Of a stretch of DNA of 64,000 nt, positions 37,101 to 48,088 are shown one piece after another. This DNA is from Puccinia triticina (taxonomy: Eukaryota > Basidiomycota > Pucciniomycetes > Pucciniales > Pucciniaceae). The stretch is taken from contig NC_070564.1 in assembly GCF_026914185.1 (NCBI RefSeq), positions 434,001-498,000 on the forward strand. The letters are read 5' to 3'. Below the pieces are notes generated by a model, which was given only the letters and a program-made list of their open reading frames with translations, had not been told where the DNA came from and made no database searches. A program made the translations under genes and the position numbers. Each line of letters starts with the position of its first letter. Position 1 is the first letter of the stretch.

Positions 37101-37434
37101 GCGAGTCAGAACGGAAAATATCGCAGCGTTGCTTGTCAAAAACGCAAGTGAGGCCGGCGTCGCACATTGCTGCGATGGACAGTAGCGGCTCGTGAAGATC
37201 AGGGACGACCAGGGAGGGAACAGTGATCTGGGTGGTGAGAGGAAGGAGAGCTGCCCCACGATGGGAAGCGGAGACAACAGAGTTGTCCGCCAAGCGCACC
37301 GGAGTGTTGTCCGGTCTGATTTTGGTAACGTCCTCAATGTAGGGAGTCATACATGTGGAGCAACCGGAGTCCAGATTGGCATCGCGCGAGGCAGTGGTAC
37401 CAGCAGATGAAACAGACTGTTCGGAAGAGACCAC
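34120..37434 (-). CDS. Copia Pol region (protease, integrase, reverse transcriptase, RNase H)
   Basis: About 1100 residues without a stop. Near the N terminus is the aspartic protease motif LDSGCS. Next comes the integrase zinc region (H…H…CPVC, about residues 150-195) and the catalytic core (HSDVGSF; RSDNGGEY; GVAERTNRTL). A Pro/Ser linker follows, then the reverse transcriptase with HVDDLAIVG (the YxDD box as VDD), then RNase H with STEAEYKALS and a C terminus KDMLADMLTKPL. It lies in a different frame from the upstream Gag and has no ATG of its own before the protease; the frame is open upstream to a G homopolymer near 37520, so Gag and Pol were probably one polyprotein. Confidence 0.9.
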   Translation of the reverse strand: MVSSEQSVSSAGTTASRDANLDSGCSTCMTPYIEDVTKIRPDNTPVRLADNSVVSASHRGAALLPLTTQITVPSLVVPDLHEPLLSIAAMCDAGLTCVFDKQRCDIFRSDSLNINGTTVGQGYRKGGLYYLPSNEVKSFSSSTSLSPVDSSLLGYHRRLLHIGLRPLKRLLKILNVKPSIMNEMDVQRCPVCVQSKMHRSPFKSRSAHRSDSPGKLIHSDVGSFEVCSREGYKYFVTFVDDFSKSVSVFPMKSKSNVFSCFKVFRAHFERDGSHKILALRSDNGGEYVSNELSSYLSLAGISHEPGPPHSPELNGVAERTNRTLGNLIRSSLVSAGLPKSFWADAMRHISYTLNSVPCYTPDGFKAPNEIMRKPLVDLSTTHPFGCLVWYKVPEANRSKLDVKGRPSLLLSYLGDGNGYRVWDLASRSVVKSRDVLFDDESFPYGSELIKPPAPVTVELPWPVHVPEAVPSAPTLPITSEAESSIFDQPPLDIPLQPRFDRRLTASIHAPANQSPTPENPPSPPPVSPPSPPPAPPPSPSSPTPAVSVPPPSSRPPNAPRPASPPSRRSGRQRKAPERYGNWSKSTAVDEEVDTPKTWKQLLRSPHKNRWLKAANEEFLSLIGMDTWRLVPRPLKRKIIKSKWVFKIKRRPDHSIQKLKARLVAMGYTQVHGVDYEEVFSPTLRLETLRLILSLLAIKKWKGRQVDFKTAFLNGRLEEPIYMEQPPGFEDHQHPDWVCEVHRSIYGLKQSPREWNLQLHKGLLQAGLTQSKYDPTLYFRVEKDALIGALTVHVDDLAIVGEPSFVDSLISNLGSCFKIGADEDLHHFLSMKIDRDIDQQLLYISQDHYISELNQRFLGGSFIPVKTPTDSTFKDLIPRKPNEPSATGPYPQLIGALLWASQCTRPDVAFAVNRLSQFLRDPSESHWRAALRVLNYLVSTKHLRLRLGGSLNCAGFSDSDWAEDRYDRRSTSAYTYRIGEGAISWKSRKQATVSLSSTEAEYKALSDSCKEGLWLRYILTELKLRPQTAIPLHVDNSGAEALAKNPEHHARTKHIDARYHFSRECVKQKKISVLHVSTKDMLADMLTKPLSRVLLEDHRTRFGLV

Positions 37435-38486
37435 TGCGTTACCGGCTCTGTGTGATCGAGACGCTTTAGTTGGCTGAGATGCATCTTTGGATCCAGAGTA
37501 GTCGGAATTGGTGTCCCCGTCCCCCCCCCCCCAAGATCCACCACGGTCGTCTTGCCAGCTTTGGCGGGTGGTTTCGGACGAGAACGGTTTCCAGAGAACT
37601 TTCCTTGACGGCCTCTGTAATCCGCTCGACGAGATGAGGAAGAGTTTCGACGATCGTGTTCGGCCAGGACTCTAGCGGCATTCTCGCATATCTCGAGATT
37701 GTGACCCAATCTCTTGCAGAAAGAGCAGTAAAGGGAATGATCGGGAGGCGGTCGGGAAGATTTGGTAGAAGCTTGGTGAGAGAGAGAAGCCCGTGCAACG
37801 GACTCAACCATGGATTGCTCCTTGTTTCTGGTTTTCCGGCGAAGATGCTCCGCCTTGAGAGCATCAAGGATCTTGGTGGGTGAAACCCTTGGTTCGTTCA
37901 TCATGGCCGACACGCAAGCGAGCCAATCCGACGGTAGGGAGGTAAGGATGGAGGACGAGTAGATGTCGTCTAGGGTGAGTGGAGCATCATCGGTGATGAG
38001 AGCAGACAGGCTTTCAAAGGTTTTGGCCATGTCCTCCAGGTGATCAATTATGTCATCGCCAGTCAGTCGGGCGGTCGTGAGTTTGCGAAGGTAGTAAGTT
38101 ATACCTCCTGCCGAGCAGTCTTGATGAGCTTGTTTGAGGGCAGTCCAGAGTGCTCGAGCATCGGCTGTGATGTGTCGAACTTTACGAACATGCGCCGGAT
38201 GAATCGTTTGGGAAATGATGCCAAAGGCGGCCTTGTTGTCTCGAACCCAGTTGGGTTTGGCCTTGGCCACTGGTTCGTCTTCGTCGATGACATAAATGAC
38301 GTCGGTGGTAGTGAGATGAGCTCTCATGAACCACGACCACTCGGAATAGTTTGAGTCGGGTCCGGGTGCTCGCAGTTCTTGGATTTTGGCCGGTTTCAGA
38401 GCTGGATGAGTCCAGGTCTCTGCGTCCGCGTTAGCAGGCATTTTGGGTGGTTGGTTGAATGGAATTGGAGTCTGTGATGAAGACAT
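37347..38486 (-). CDS. Copia Gag
   Basis: Starts at ATG 38484-38486 and encodes a UBN2-like capsid region (for example YSEWSWFMRAHL; HIEDMAKTF-type helices) and a CCHC knuckle (CSFCKRLGHNLEIC, near residue 260). After the run of G codons (VVDLGGGG) at about 37520-37530 the frame drifts into non-Copia sequence and stops at 37347, whereas the protease lies in the other frame. A one-base change in the homopolymer run explains this. Confidence 0.85.
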   Translation of the reverse strand: MSSSQTPIPFNQPPKMPANADAETWTHPALKPAKIQELRAPGPDSNYSEWSWFMRAHLTTTDVIYVIDEDEPVAKAKPNWVRDNKAAFGIISQTIHPAHVRKVRHITADARALWTALKQAHQDCSAGGITYYLRKLTTARLTGDDIIDHLEDMAKTFESLSALITDDAPLTLDDIYSSSILTSLPSDWLACVSAMMNEPRVSPTKILDALKAEHLRRKTRNKEQSMVESVARASLSHQASTKSSRPPPDHSLYCSFCKRLGHNLEICENAARVLAEHDRRNSSSSRRADYRGRQGKFSGNRSRPKPPAKAGKTTVVDLGGGGTGTPIPTTLDPKMHLSQLKRLDHTEPVTQWSLPNSLFHLLVPLPRAMPIWTPVAPHV

Positions 38487-38572
38487 GCACTGGGAGCTTT
38501 AACGAGAAGCGTACGGATCCTTCGCGACGATAATGGATTGCGCGTGTTCAGCGGCAACTGGTGCTCATAACC

Positions 38573-38870
38573 TGTTGCAGTGATGAATCCTGGAACAGCA
38601 GATGATGATGTGAGAGTCGTGGAAGGATCCATATTGCAAGTGTGAGCAGAGAGAAACACAAGAGAGAAACAGAAAAAGACACAAAAGAGAGGCTCACCTG
38701 GAACAGCAGATGATGATGTGAGAGTCGTGGAAGGATGAGGAAAAGGCCTTCCACGTCTGCTGCTCCAGGTGACTACAAGGATGGAATGTCACAGACTGAA
38801 ACAGGTGAGAAACAGGTTCGAAGCACAAAAACAAAGAGAAAAGGAAAGACACCCCAACACAACCTTAACA
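38573..38870 (-). repeat. Copia 5' LTR
   Basis: 298 bp, same sequence as 33699-33996. Confidence 0.9.
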
Positions 38871-39296
38871 GATAGGAGGAGTTATGAGTTTCAGGAAGTG
38901 TTTCAGGAAGAAGTAATCTAAGGATCTAAGATAGGAGGAGTCAGGTGTTTCATGAAGTGTTTCAGGAAGTAATAATCTAGGTGGGGTTTGGGGCTATGTC
39001 TAGCATAATGTGTATCATGTTGGGTTTGGAGGGTGAAGGGTTTCAAGGGTGCTTATACATCTTTGAGCACATGGTTCTAAGGAAACACTAGAAGAAGGGG
39101 GTAAAATGTGATCTGGGTAGATGTTTGAGACTAGGAAGAGGGTTTATCCAAGAGAGGGAGAGTGTGGGAAGAGGGAATACTATTATCCAGGGTATTTCCA
39201 TTGAGTGGGGATGTTGAGGGGCTTGGGCTTTGCTGACAAGGGGGCCAGAGGTATGGGATTTATTCTTGAGGTGTGACAGCATTGTGATTGATGGTT

Positions 39297-39340
39297 CACC
39301 AGGGGGGAATGTGTGGCACTTTCTACAGAGTGCCATACTA
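39297..39340 (+). repeat. Left terminal inverted repeat of the 20.6 kb element
   Basis: Contains its own palindrome (TGGCACTTT, 4 nt, AGAGTGCCA; one mismatch in the stem). Confidence 0.9.
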
Positions 39341-41669
39341 TGATTTCTTTCTGTAACTTTCCCAGAAGTCAACCGGTTGTGCATGCGTAAATCAAGCCTG
39401 ACTAATGCTCATCTGCTGTTGAACTCCGGCTTATGTCTTCTCTAACCAATAAGTGAGCTACCGGAAAATTATGTGGCAAAGTTGATTTGAGTTGAACCAT
39501 CACAAACCACTAGCAGATAGGAGGACAAGGGTAACAGGTTTTCAATCTACATCAACACGACGTACTGTTTGATTTGCTGCATCCATCTGGTTTTTTATGC
39601 CACCAATTGCTTGACGGGATCTCATGTCCACTAGACACAAGACATTACAGCACCCGCCCTCAACTTCATCATTTGTTGTGAAAGAACAACCATGTTATAT
39701 GTGTCAGTCAGAGGGCAGCCAAGTGTTGTCCAATGTCATGATCATGAGATTCAAAGATGTAGTTTGAAGAGCAAGAGGCCCCCCTGGTGTTTTATGAGAT
39801 CCAGGAAGATGTGGAAGTCAGGACAGAAGGACAACTGACCACAGATGATGCCGATGTGTACATTGCCGATGATCTGTGCATTTTGAGGCCTTCTGGAAAT
39901 CAGAGTGGTGATCCAACCTACCAATGTCATGTCATTCAAATCATCATCCATTCCCAGTTATGTTGGTGGTGATGATCTCAAATGGGGAAATCGAGCAAAC
40001 AGTTATCACAAGAAGAGAATTTGGGCCAACCATGCCCACACCATTTCCAGTGTGACTGACCGGTGATTTAATATTGGTGATAATTGATTGTGAATATTTG
40101 CTCAACATAAGTCAAGCAACCAACACACATGACCTGGGTAGATGAACATGCAGGCGACAGCTGGTAGTCATGCTTCGGGATCATCATATTCAAACTAAGT
40201 CTTCCCATTGACCTTCGTCAGAGCTCCAGGACGGTTTCCCACAGTTTGAAGATGTTCTCCAGCTGTCAATGCCCGTTTTTACTGTGTATGCAGGCACTTT
40301 GTGGACCAAAGGTGCAATTTAATTCCAGTGAACAGGTGTAGAACACATTTCCCTGTTCTGTGTTTGTTGCTTGATGGCAATATTGTGTCACAGGAAAACT
40401 CTGATCCAGGTAGACCATCACGGGGGGTGGGTAAATGATGCAAGGACCATGGGCCATAGGAAAGTTGGACATGGTGATTGATGCGGGAGAGGAGTTTTGT
40501 GATTGGTCATCTGCTGTTTGAATTTGGGTTGTGGTGAGGGTTCAGAGGCGCAGTGGGTAGATAGGGTTGTTGGTCGGGTGTGGTGGGCCAGCCCTCACTT
40601 TTGTAGGTGTGTCCTTGCCCCCATCTCATAAAGTTTTTACCCATTCTGATGAGGTGCCTGTTCCAGACACACTGGATTCCGGAAGATTTTGTGTCTTTCA
40701 TACGAAATAGAAGCTTACAATTCACAACTCACAAGTGACTTTCTGAAGGATTGTCCCTGCGAGTTCCTGATCATAAATTGAATCACAATAGTCGTGCTTA
40801 AGTCTGGGGAGCCATCGCATAACCCATTGTAATACCAACTGCACTGCCCCTGGGTTGAGCATAAGGGGATGAGGTGCATCCTATGGAGGTAGATGTGGCA
40901 TACTCCAGATTTACTGCACTATCCACTCCAGAGAAAAAGATCTTGATATCAGACAAAATGTGGAGTGGGAAAGAAAAGAGGGAAGTATATCTGAGGAGCA
41001 GACAACTAACTGCCGATGAATCCAAAGGTAGCGCGCCGGCAGCCAAATTATGTGATTATCTGAGACCAACAGAGAGCAAGCAGATGACAGTCTGGTGAGA
41101 CCGACAACAATGGAAGATTCATTGGTGGGAGAGATTGAAGACAGATCTCCAAGAGAGAGAGAGTGGTTATGGAGCAAGTTGTAAGCAATGTGTCATGGCT
41201 CCCGGTCAACGGAACCAAGATGGTGTCTTGGAAGGCTTCAAGCAGCCAGGTGCGAGTAGGGTGGAATGCGACGGGAATCAGTGTGTGAAACCTTTGCTGA
41301 ATCAGGCGTATTCCGTCGTTACACCTTCTCGGCACACGTTAGAGCAGGCGGGCTGGTGCGCGATTGTCAGAGTCGCCACCAGAACAATTTCTTTTGTGCA
41401 AAGACTGATGGCCTCACAGGGGCTGGATGTCATTGCAGGTGGCGGTTCTGGAACTCTACTGCTTGCTAATGTGACAAAGGAGGTATCCAAGACCAATTGG
41501 GTAAGAACCTTGCCGAAGTGGAGTAGACGGCCATGCCGCAGAAGCTTGCCGGAGAAGCTTGCACAAAGGTGGGATCGGGTTAGTGTTCATGACATATTTG
41601 GTAAAGCTGCGTGAGATGATGGATGATGGGGCTGGGGATATCAAACATCGGTGTGCTGTACCAATAAGT

Positions 41670-41806
41670 GGAGGACTTCCCGTGCGATCTGGGACTCTCG
41701 AGATGTCAATAGAGACCCGAAAAGTCTAGATTTTTGCAGGGAAATCTAGCTTTTTGGGGTCCAGATCACTTCTGGGAGACCCGCAGATTCCGACGGGAAG
41801 TCCTCC
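41670..41806. mobile_element. 137 bp foldback element inside the 20.6 kb transposon
   Basis: Starts GGAGGACTTCCCGT and ends with its reverse complement ACGGGAAGTCCTCC. The arms pair imperfectly toward a TCTAGATTTT…AAATCTAG centre. AGT flanks both sides (41667-41669 and 41807-41809). Confidence 0.6.
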
Positions 41807-41907
41807 AGTGTTGGCGGACCATAGGAACAATTTTAATGGTTATGCCATGCAAGTCTTCACCCCTTCAAAGGGCTGTGGCCCAACGTTGTCAACCCTGGTG
41901 CTGTGTT

Positions 41908-41945
41908 TGTCCACCCTGACGTTCGCGCGAACGTCAGGGTGGACA
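41908..41945. repeat. 38 bp perfect palindrome, copy 1
   Basis: Half-site TGTCCACCCTGACGTTCGC followed by its exact reverse complement. Identical copies occur at 47748-47785 and 55076-55113. Confidence 0.9.
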
Positions 41946-43154
41946 TCTGCGCAAGCCCATGCATGTGGCTGTCAACAGCACATTTTGGGCTATTGTGGGT
42001 GAAATTGGGAACACTCGGAGTCTCAGTCAGCAAACATATGCCAAACCTCACCCTGTCGGTTCGTCCAAATGGTATCAGCAGGCAAACAGGGGTGTTCCTT
42101 CAGACGGGCCCTTAGTTTCAGGCAGCCATTATACAGATGACATTACGCAGAAAGATGTTTGTATGTATGTAATGTGAAACAAAAACAATTCATGTGTTGT
42201 TCAGCTGATCTCACCCCGGACAGATTTGCCTGCATCCAGGGCTATCCAGGGTGATGTGATGTGCTGCTTGTGAGTGCGATGCACACATAGTCTGTATGCG
42301 TCCGACCTCAATCTGCACGCAGCAGTAGAGTCTTCGCCTCCTTATGTACAGTCAGCACGAGATGTCTCCCTGGACTCCGGAAAATGCATACGGGAGCTCC
42401 AACTCAAGGGGACCCTTGCGGAAGTCTCTTCTGCCCTGGGCTGATTGCATGTTCACGAGAGACATTGACATCAAGGAAATCATACATGTGCCAAGATGTT
42501 GAGCAAGCATACATGTACGCTACGAGGTACAGACGAGCACAGACGCGTTGACGCTGCCTGTACGTAAGAAGCACCGTTGGCTTTAGCATGAATATCCACT
42601 CTGATTCGCCTGTTGTGGAGCACATGCAGTGCGGCATAACTCGTCGCGCATGCTCCACTACTGGAACCAGGGGAGAAATGGTCCACTGGCCCATCTCCCG
42701 GCGGTCTTTTGCGGATTCTTGATCCAAGAAGGGCTTGGCATCCCGGGTGAATGTAAGATGTCGGTGCAAGAATGGCAACAAAACGACCACTATGACATGT
42801 GCGCACACGTCGAGGAATACATAACATAGGTTGATGATTGGCCTTGAGAGCAAGTCATAGGAGCGGGAAGAGGGTTATCTGCAATGTCCAATCTGCTTGA
42901 AAGGGAAAGTGGGTGGGGCGACTTTGTGCATGACCCAAAGAAAAATGCAATGACATCAATAATGTGGTAAGATCAGAGAATCATGAACTACCGTTGAAGT
43001 TGAGGCAAAGGGAAAGGACCAAATGTTTTTATGCGGAATATTGCGGATTTGTGGGGAGGAACAGGACAGGGCCACAAGGGGACCAAGTGGCCCTTTCCGT
43101 GTGTTTTTGTGACAAAGGGACAAATGGAGAGTTAAACGTGCAGTCCAACGGTAC

Positions 43155-43922
43155 ATGAATTCGCTCCAGTTGCGCCGCTTCTCACCATATGAAGTTCAAC
43201 ACATCATTGTGTCCTCGTCTGTCGTAGTTAGTGCACTCATCATGATAGAGGTTTGCGGAAACATTCATCTCGCCAACACCACCCCAGCCAATATATATGG
43301 TGGAGGTGATAACATCCATTTGAAGATCTGCCTCGCATCCTATCCGCTGCCCCCAGAGACCCCAGATTCAGCCTTCCAAAGATATCTAATCATCCTCAAG
43401 TCGACCTCGTCAGCGGTTCCAGCAATTCTTCATGACGCGTTCACCCAGGTCTTCTTCACAGGCCAGCTCGTAATTGACCCTAACGGACAGCCAATGATTT
43501 GCGTGGAGCGGGGCGACTGGCAAGTTCACCGTGGCCACTTTCCCCTTGCGCCCGAATTCGAGCATGCCCATGCTTTTGGAACTGGACATGTTGTGAAAGT
43601 CCACCGGAACATGGTTGGCTGCGTAGGCGATGTGGAATGTGTTGATCCAGGAATGAACATGGTGAGGATCTACCAGGACTCATATTTTTAGCAAACCCAT
43701 AACCTGTCATCTTGAACTTTGAAATGGTGTCTCAGCTCATCTATATCTTCATTGCAGTCCAAGCGGCGCAGGATCAAGTTAACACCAACGCATGCGCAGG
43801 CGCACGAAACATTTCGAAGCGTGGCACGGGGAGATGTGATCAGGTTTGGTGGTGTTGCTGGGAGGGCATCAAATCCAAGGAGTGAAATGGTTGCGATAGG
43901 TGTAAGGAGGAACCCTCGGTAG
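43155..43922 (+). CDS. Cargo gene of unknown function (223 residues)
   Basis: Two exons, 43155-43661 and 43758-43922, joined in phase 0 (donor GTGAGG, acceptor TTGCAG). The first exon has a compact, probably mostly beta-strand region (for example GQLVIDPNGQPMICVERGDW). The second is basic (SKRRRIKLTP) and ends with GDVIRFGGVAGRASNP. The pattern would suit an OB-fold-like nucleic acid binder, but no family was recognised and an upstream exon cannot be excluded. It is transcribed toward the cargo gene at 44.8-47.3 kb. Confidence 0.5.
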
Positions 43923-44792
43923 AATGTCCAGTCCTGAGGCTGACTTAAGATGAATAACCTTCTTCGTAGGTCGAGCATTGTGTGAAACTATCCAGAGGCG
44001 CAAAAACGAAATACGGCTTGAGAAACAACCCAAAAGAGCAATTCAACCTCAAGGCAGCGGTTTCGAAACGATGAAGCAAGAGGAGAGGATTTTTGAGAAG
44101 GAGTCGGCTACAGAGCATTTGTATGCTGCACGTGTTGCATCTTCACCATCTCTTCCTGCACAAATATCCGACTCTTTTTGCCATGATGCCAATCAGACGA
44201 TATGTCTTCTTCTCGGATTGCAAATGCAAATGTCTGTATATTTGTGAGATACATGTTTGGGTTTGGCGCCTCCGGAAATTTCCCCACTCTCAACTCTACA
44301 CTTTTGAATGGGGGATATCTGCCTGAAGTATGTCATCGCCAGCGACATTGCTTAGGACTAATGGATGGGGACCCAGATAGCATGATCGGATGTGACTGGT
44401 TGCAAGCCTCATGAGTTCACAGGGTCAAAGACTGACATTTGAGCCGCGAGAGCCACATGGGAGGGTGGGATGAGACAATCTCACGTCATACGGGTCAGGT
44501 TGATAACCCTGACGGTCCAATCCACAATGCAGCCACCTGCGATTGTATCGGTTGGTTCTGAGGGCACCTGCAGCGCAATGTGTTATCGGACTCAGCAGGC
44601 AGGAATCAAGTCATGGGTATCACTATGAAACACACATTCAACTTCAATGGGGGTTGTGGGTTACAAGATTCCCGCTCTTCACAAACAATGACACATTTAG
44701 ATACAGGGAAAGCTTAAGCCACATGACGGCAGACAGAAGATGAGAGAGTGGATGTGGAACAAATATGGCATGGCGCAAAACGGATGCATCCA

Positions 44793-47264
44793 CTATGGAG
44801 CATCTCGGTTGGAGAGCGGGAGGAGGAAAGGCAGTGTCGGGTTTGAAGTCTGCCAGTGAAGGAGAAAATCATTGGTGATTGCCTCCGCAATTGCGTGACG
44901 ACTGGGCAGGTGGATGTTTGGGGAGATCAAGTTGGTGGATTGAAATATCGGTCTCAGTAGCTGGACAAGCAGTGCGGATAGATTCTTCCAAATGCGCTCT
45001 CCCGGGATGCGTGCGGTGGTTGAACGTTGGGATATGATCGATATTGCCTGAATGAATGACATGCATTCGGTGATTCCGGCAACGCGGTAATTCCTTGATG
45101 CGATGAAGAGACCGCGAACTCCCCCAAGTACAAAATATACGAGCGGTTGGAAATTCTGCTTCTTCGAATACGAGCGGAGTTGGAGATGGACATCTGGAGC
45201 ATCTTTGCTCACAGCTGAGGCGGCTTGCTGAGTTCGCAAGACTGTCTGAGTTTGACGAGCTGACTTTGTTTGATGTGCTCGCTGGTTGGACTTTTTCTGG
45301 GCTTGGGACAATGGCGGCTCGCTGATCGCATGGGTTTGGATGATAACGTAGGCCATTATGACATCAATAATCAGATCTCGAAATTTGGTGAGAACATCAA
45401 GAGAATGTGATCGGGGCAAGGGCTGATCGGCTGGGTTGTTGCAATTGGCATCATCTTGCGGCGTGGTGTCAAAGCTCGACGAGCAACCCTTCTGCTTTTC
45501 AAGATACTGAAGCACGTGCACGCCCTGCGTCAATCAATCATCGCCATCATCATAGGTCACTGGCGGGGGTTGAAACAAGTTTTCGGCCATGACGTCCACA
45601 GATGCCGCAACCAGCTTGGCCCATTCCGTGTGGACACTGGGCGGGGGGTGACTGAGCCGATGGAGGAAACGTACAAGGGTGGACTCCGGATGGGCTGTTT
45701 TGGTGACTGTAGGTATGAATGACTGCGGGGGAAGGGTATTGTCCAGGTTACGAAATTTTGAGAGAAGCGGAAAATCGATGATGTCGGGACAGTTCCACTG
45801 TTCATTGTTGGCCGGAGACAGAAACTGGGGTGCTGGATAGGCAGGGACGGATTGGTTAGTCACAAGTAGAGGGAGAGCAAACAAACTGTGCAACACCCAC
45901 CAGCACCGCTTATAGATTTGATCCAATTGGTGTAGGTACAGGTTGTACGTTCAAATCGGAAAGGGATGTTGGCCGGAGGTAGTGCCTGCATCGAGCGAGC
46001 GCAAGTTTGAAGCAATGGAGTTAGGGATTTCCAAGTGGCATGGTATTTGTCCCAACTGGGTTTTGATCCATGAAGTTCCCGGTGAATCTTCACAACTTCG
46101 GTTCTGATGTCATCGGAAAGAATTATGGTGAGGGGGCTGTTGGTAATGCTGACGATCTGGGAGTTGCCGGGAGCCGCAAGTTCTTGCAAGTTGGAAGCTG
46201 GTTGAGCAGGGTGACTGGTGAGGTCTGTTTGAGCAGCGAGGGCCGCCTCTGAGTCCGAATGGCGGACAGGAACTGTTTCTGTTTGAGCGGGGCCCGTGGC
46301 GTCAGATGCAGCCGTGACTGATGTCGGAGCAGGGGAGAGGACTTCCGTGGTAGTATGTGGAGGTTGCTCGGTTGGGTCGGTGCCTGCAGAAGGCTCAGGG
46401 GACGGACGGGTCAATGTGATGCTTGGTATGCTATTACTCTCGCGGCCAGGAGAAGGTAGTGTGGGTTCGTGAGTGTCTGGGGTGTCGGAGTTGCTGGTGT
46501 TCCTACTGTGGTTCAGATCTGCGGTGCCAGTGATGTCGCTCTGGCCTCCCAGAGTGCTGCCTGAGGCCCCATTCGCGGTCTTGGCCAGCAGATCAACAGG
46601 CTTGATGGACCGGGCCTTTGGTGTACGTTTTTTGGGGGGTATGTTGCGGGAAACGGCGGGTGAGGTTGACATTGAGCTCGACATCGGCTTCGGAGGTGGG
46701 CGGATACGAATCGCCTCATCATCAGGCACAAGTCCTGTTTCCTCAAACGCTGCAAATGGCTATCAATTGGTGTAACCAATGAGCCCTTGGTGATGCTGGA
46801 ATGCGCTTACCTCGCTTACTGCTGCGAATCGAAGTTGCTAGATCGGCAGCTAGGCGTTTGCAGCTCCGTGGGAGTTTGAGCTGAAGGAGGCTGGCAGCGG
46901 CATTCGTAGCGGTTGTGATGGAGCGCATAAACTCTTCCGGTGTGATTTCTTGGATCTCGCTATCAAGGATGGCGTCGGCGGGTTCAAGCGAGGCCGGTGG
47001 CCCGGCGTCTCTGGACCGGACAAGAAACTCCGCAAAACTTGGGGCGGGTCTGAACGGTGGTGGATTGTTTTGATCAAGGTCCTGTTGGGCTGTGGGCGTA
47101 ATTGGTGAGAACTTCCGGCTGAAGTTTGTCGGGTGGATGATATCCAACTTACTAGGGGGTGGGGTGTTCCCCTCGGGATCATGACTGGAAGGATCAGGAT
47201 CTTCGGGTGGACCTGAGACATTTGCGGGAATGGCTGGATCCATGACGAGGGTTCCTGGTTCCAT
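44793..47264 (-). CDS. Large cargo gene, Pro/Ser-rich protein (unknown)
   Basis: Starts MEPGTLVMDPAIPAN at 47264. The first intron is clear (46750-46810, donor GTAAGC, phase 1). The second probably runs from GTACAA near 45944 to the acceptor TATCCAG. Before the second intron the protein is Pro/Ser/Thr-rich and disordered, with a helical segment (EEFMRSITTATNAAASLLQL). The last 400 residues look folded (for example KYHATWKSLTPLLQTCARSM; ESTLVRFLHRLS; FRDLIIDVIMAYVIIQTHAI; YFVLGGVRGLFIASRNYRVAGI). A TGA near 45534 sits in frame; a 39 nt GTGACC…ACGCAG intron would remove it in phase, but that is short for an intron. Not recognised. Confidence 0.55.
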
Positions 47265-47747
47265 GGGGGAGTCGCGGGTGGGAGAACGTGAAGAGGGAGA
47301 TAGAAGGCGAGGACAAGAAGTGAAGGCTTACAAAATGGGGGCGAAATTGACTTGGGTGGGGAAACAACAAGACACGGCCTCTTTTGAATGCCTGGCCAGA
47401 CGTGGAGGCCGTTGTTGGCTGGTGCCTTTGTGAGGAGCGCGATATCCTTTGAACCTGTGCTGACCTATCGCGGGGGATAGTACAGGTCATCACATGCAAG
47501 CTGATCGCGCGCTGACGCTGCGATTTTTGTGAATTTTGCGCGTCACAGACTGAGGGAGGTTTGCGGCTCAGGTGCACCCGCAGATGCTTTGCATGTACAG
47601 TGGGGTGAGATGCATGGAGCTTGTGACTCACGTCTGGCTGGGCCCAATGTCCAGCACGGGCGGGAGTGCAAGACCCGCTGGTGACCGCGCATCGGGGGTC
47701 TGTAGGGGGAAGTGTCCCCGAACCCCATTGTGCGGCTGTCTGATGTT

Positions 47748-47785
47748 TGTCCACCCTGACGTTCGCGCGAACGTCAGGGTGGACA
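47748..47785. repeat. 38 bp perfect palindrome, copy 2
   Basis: Same sequence as 41908-41945. It lies about 480 bp upstream of the start of the 44.8-47.3 kb gene. Confidence 0.9.
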
Positions 47786-48088
47786 TCGCACAGCGTTGAC
47801 CAACAACTCAACTGCCCTCTGATCCGGACCCCTTGAGACATATCCGGTGCAACACCACACACCTCTTCAAATATGGCAGCCAGTCTAGTCCTCGTCCACC
47901 ATTAAATCACAGTTGGGACTAGGCGCGCACAAAAACCAAGTTTACCCACAACTGATGGCACCACGCATGCATTTGGCGTAGCATGGGGTCCTTCGGCCCA
48001 ACACATTTGAGCTTCCATTGCTGCACGCAAGACAAGAGATCCTCATTCATCACAAGGGAGGGCCCGACCGCAGAAACAGATAAAAAGA

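Larger units (their letters stand above)
33699..38870 (-). mobile_element. Ty1/Copia LTR retrotransposon
   Basis: 5172 bp flanked by GATAG on both sides (33694-33698 and 38871-38875), inserted in the right-hand LTR of the Gag-only element. It has LTRs of 298 bp that appear identical. A polypurine tract (GGGGGGGT on the minus strand near 33997-34004) sits next to the left LTR, and a primer-site candidate GGTTATGAGCACCAG next to the right LTR. The domain order protease, integrase, reverse transcriptase, RNase H is that of Copia. Confidence 0.93.

Noticed and set aside
39779..39789. CCCCCCTGGTG inside the left part of the 20.6 kb element, matching the tip of an inverted terminus
   Set aside because: Only 11 bases match and the adjoining TGGCACTCT palindrome is absent; probably chance.
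41135..41614. 159-residue plus-strand frame in the left part of the 20.6 kb element
   Set aside because: Composition does not look coding, no splice partners, and a MITE-like hairpin follows shortly; left unannotated.
47572..47799. Short frames reading STLTFARTSGWT or VHPDVRANVRVD at three places
   Set aside because: Produced by translating the 38 bp palindrome in different frames; not a conserved peptide.
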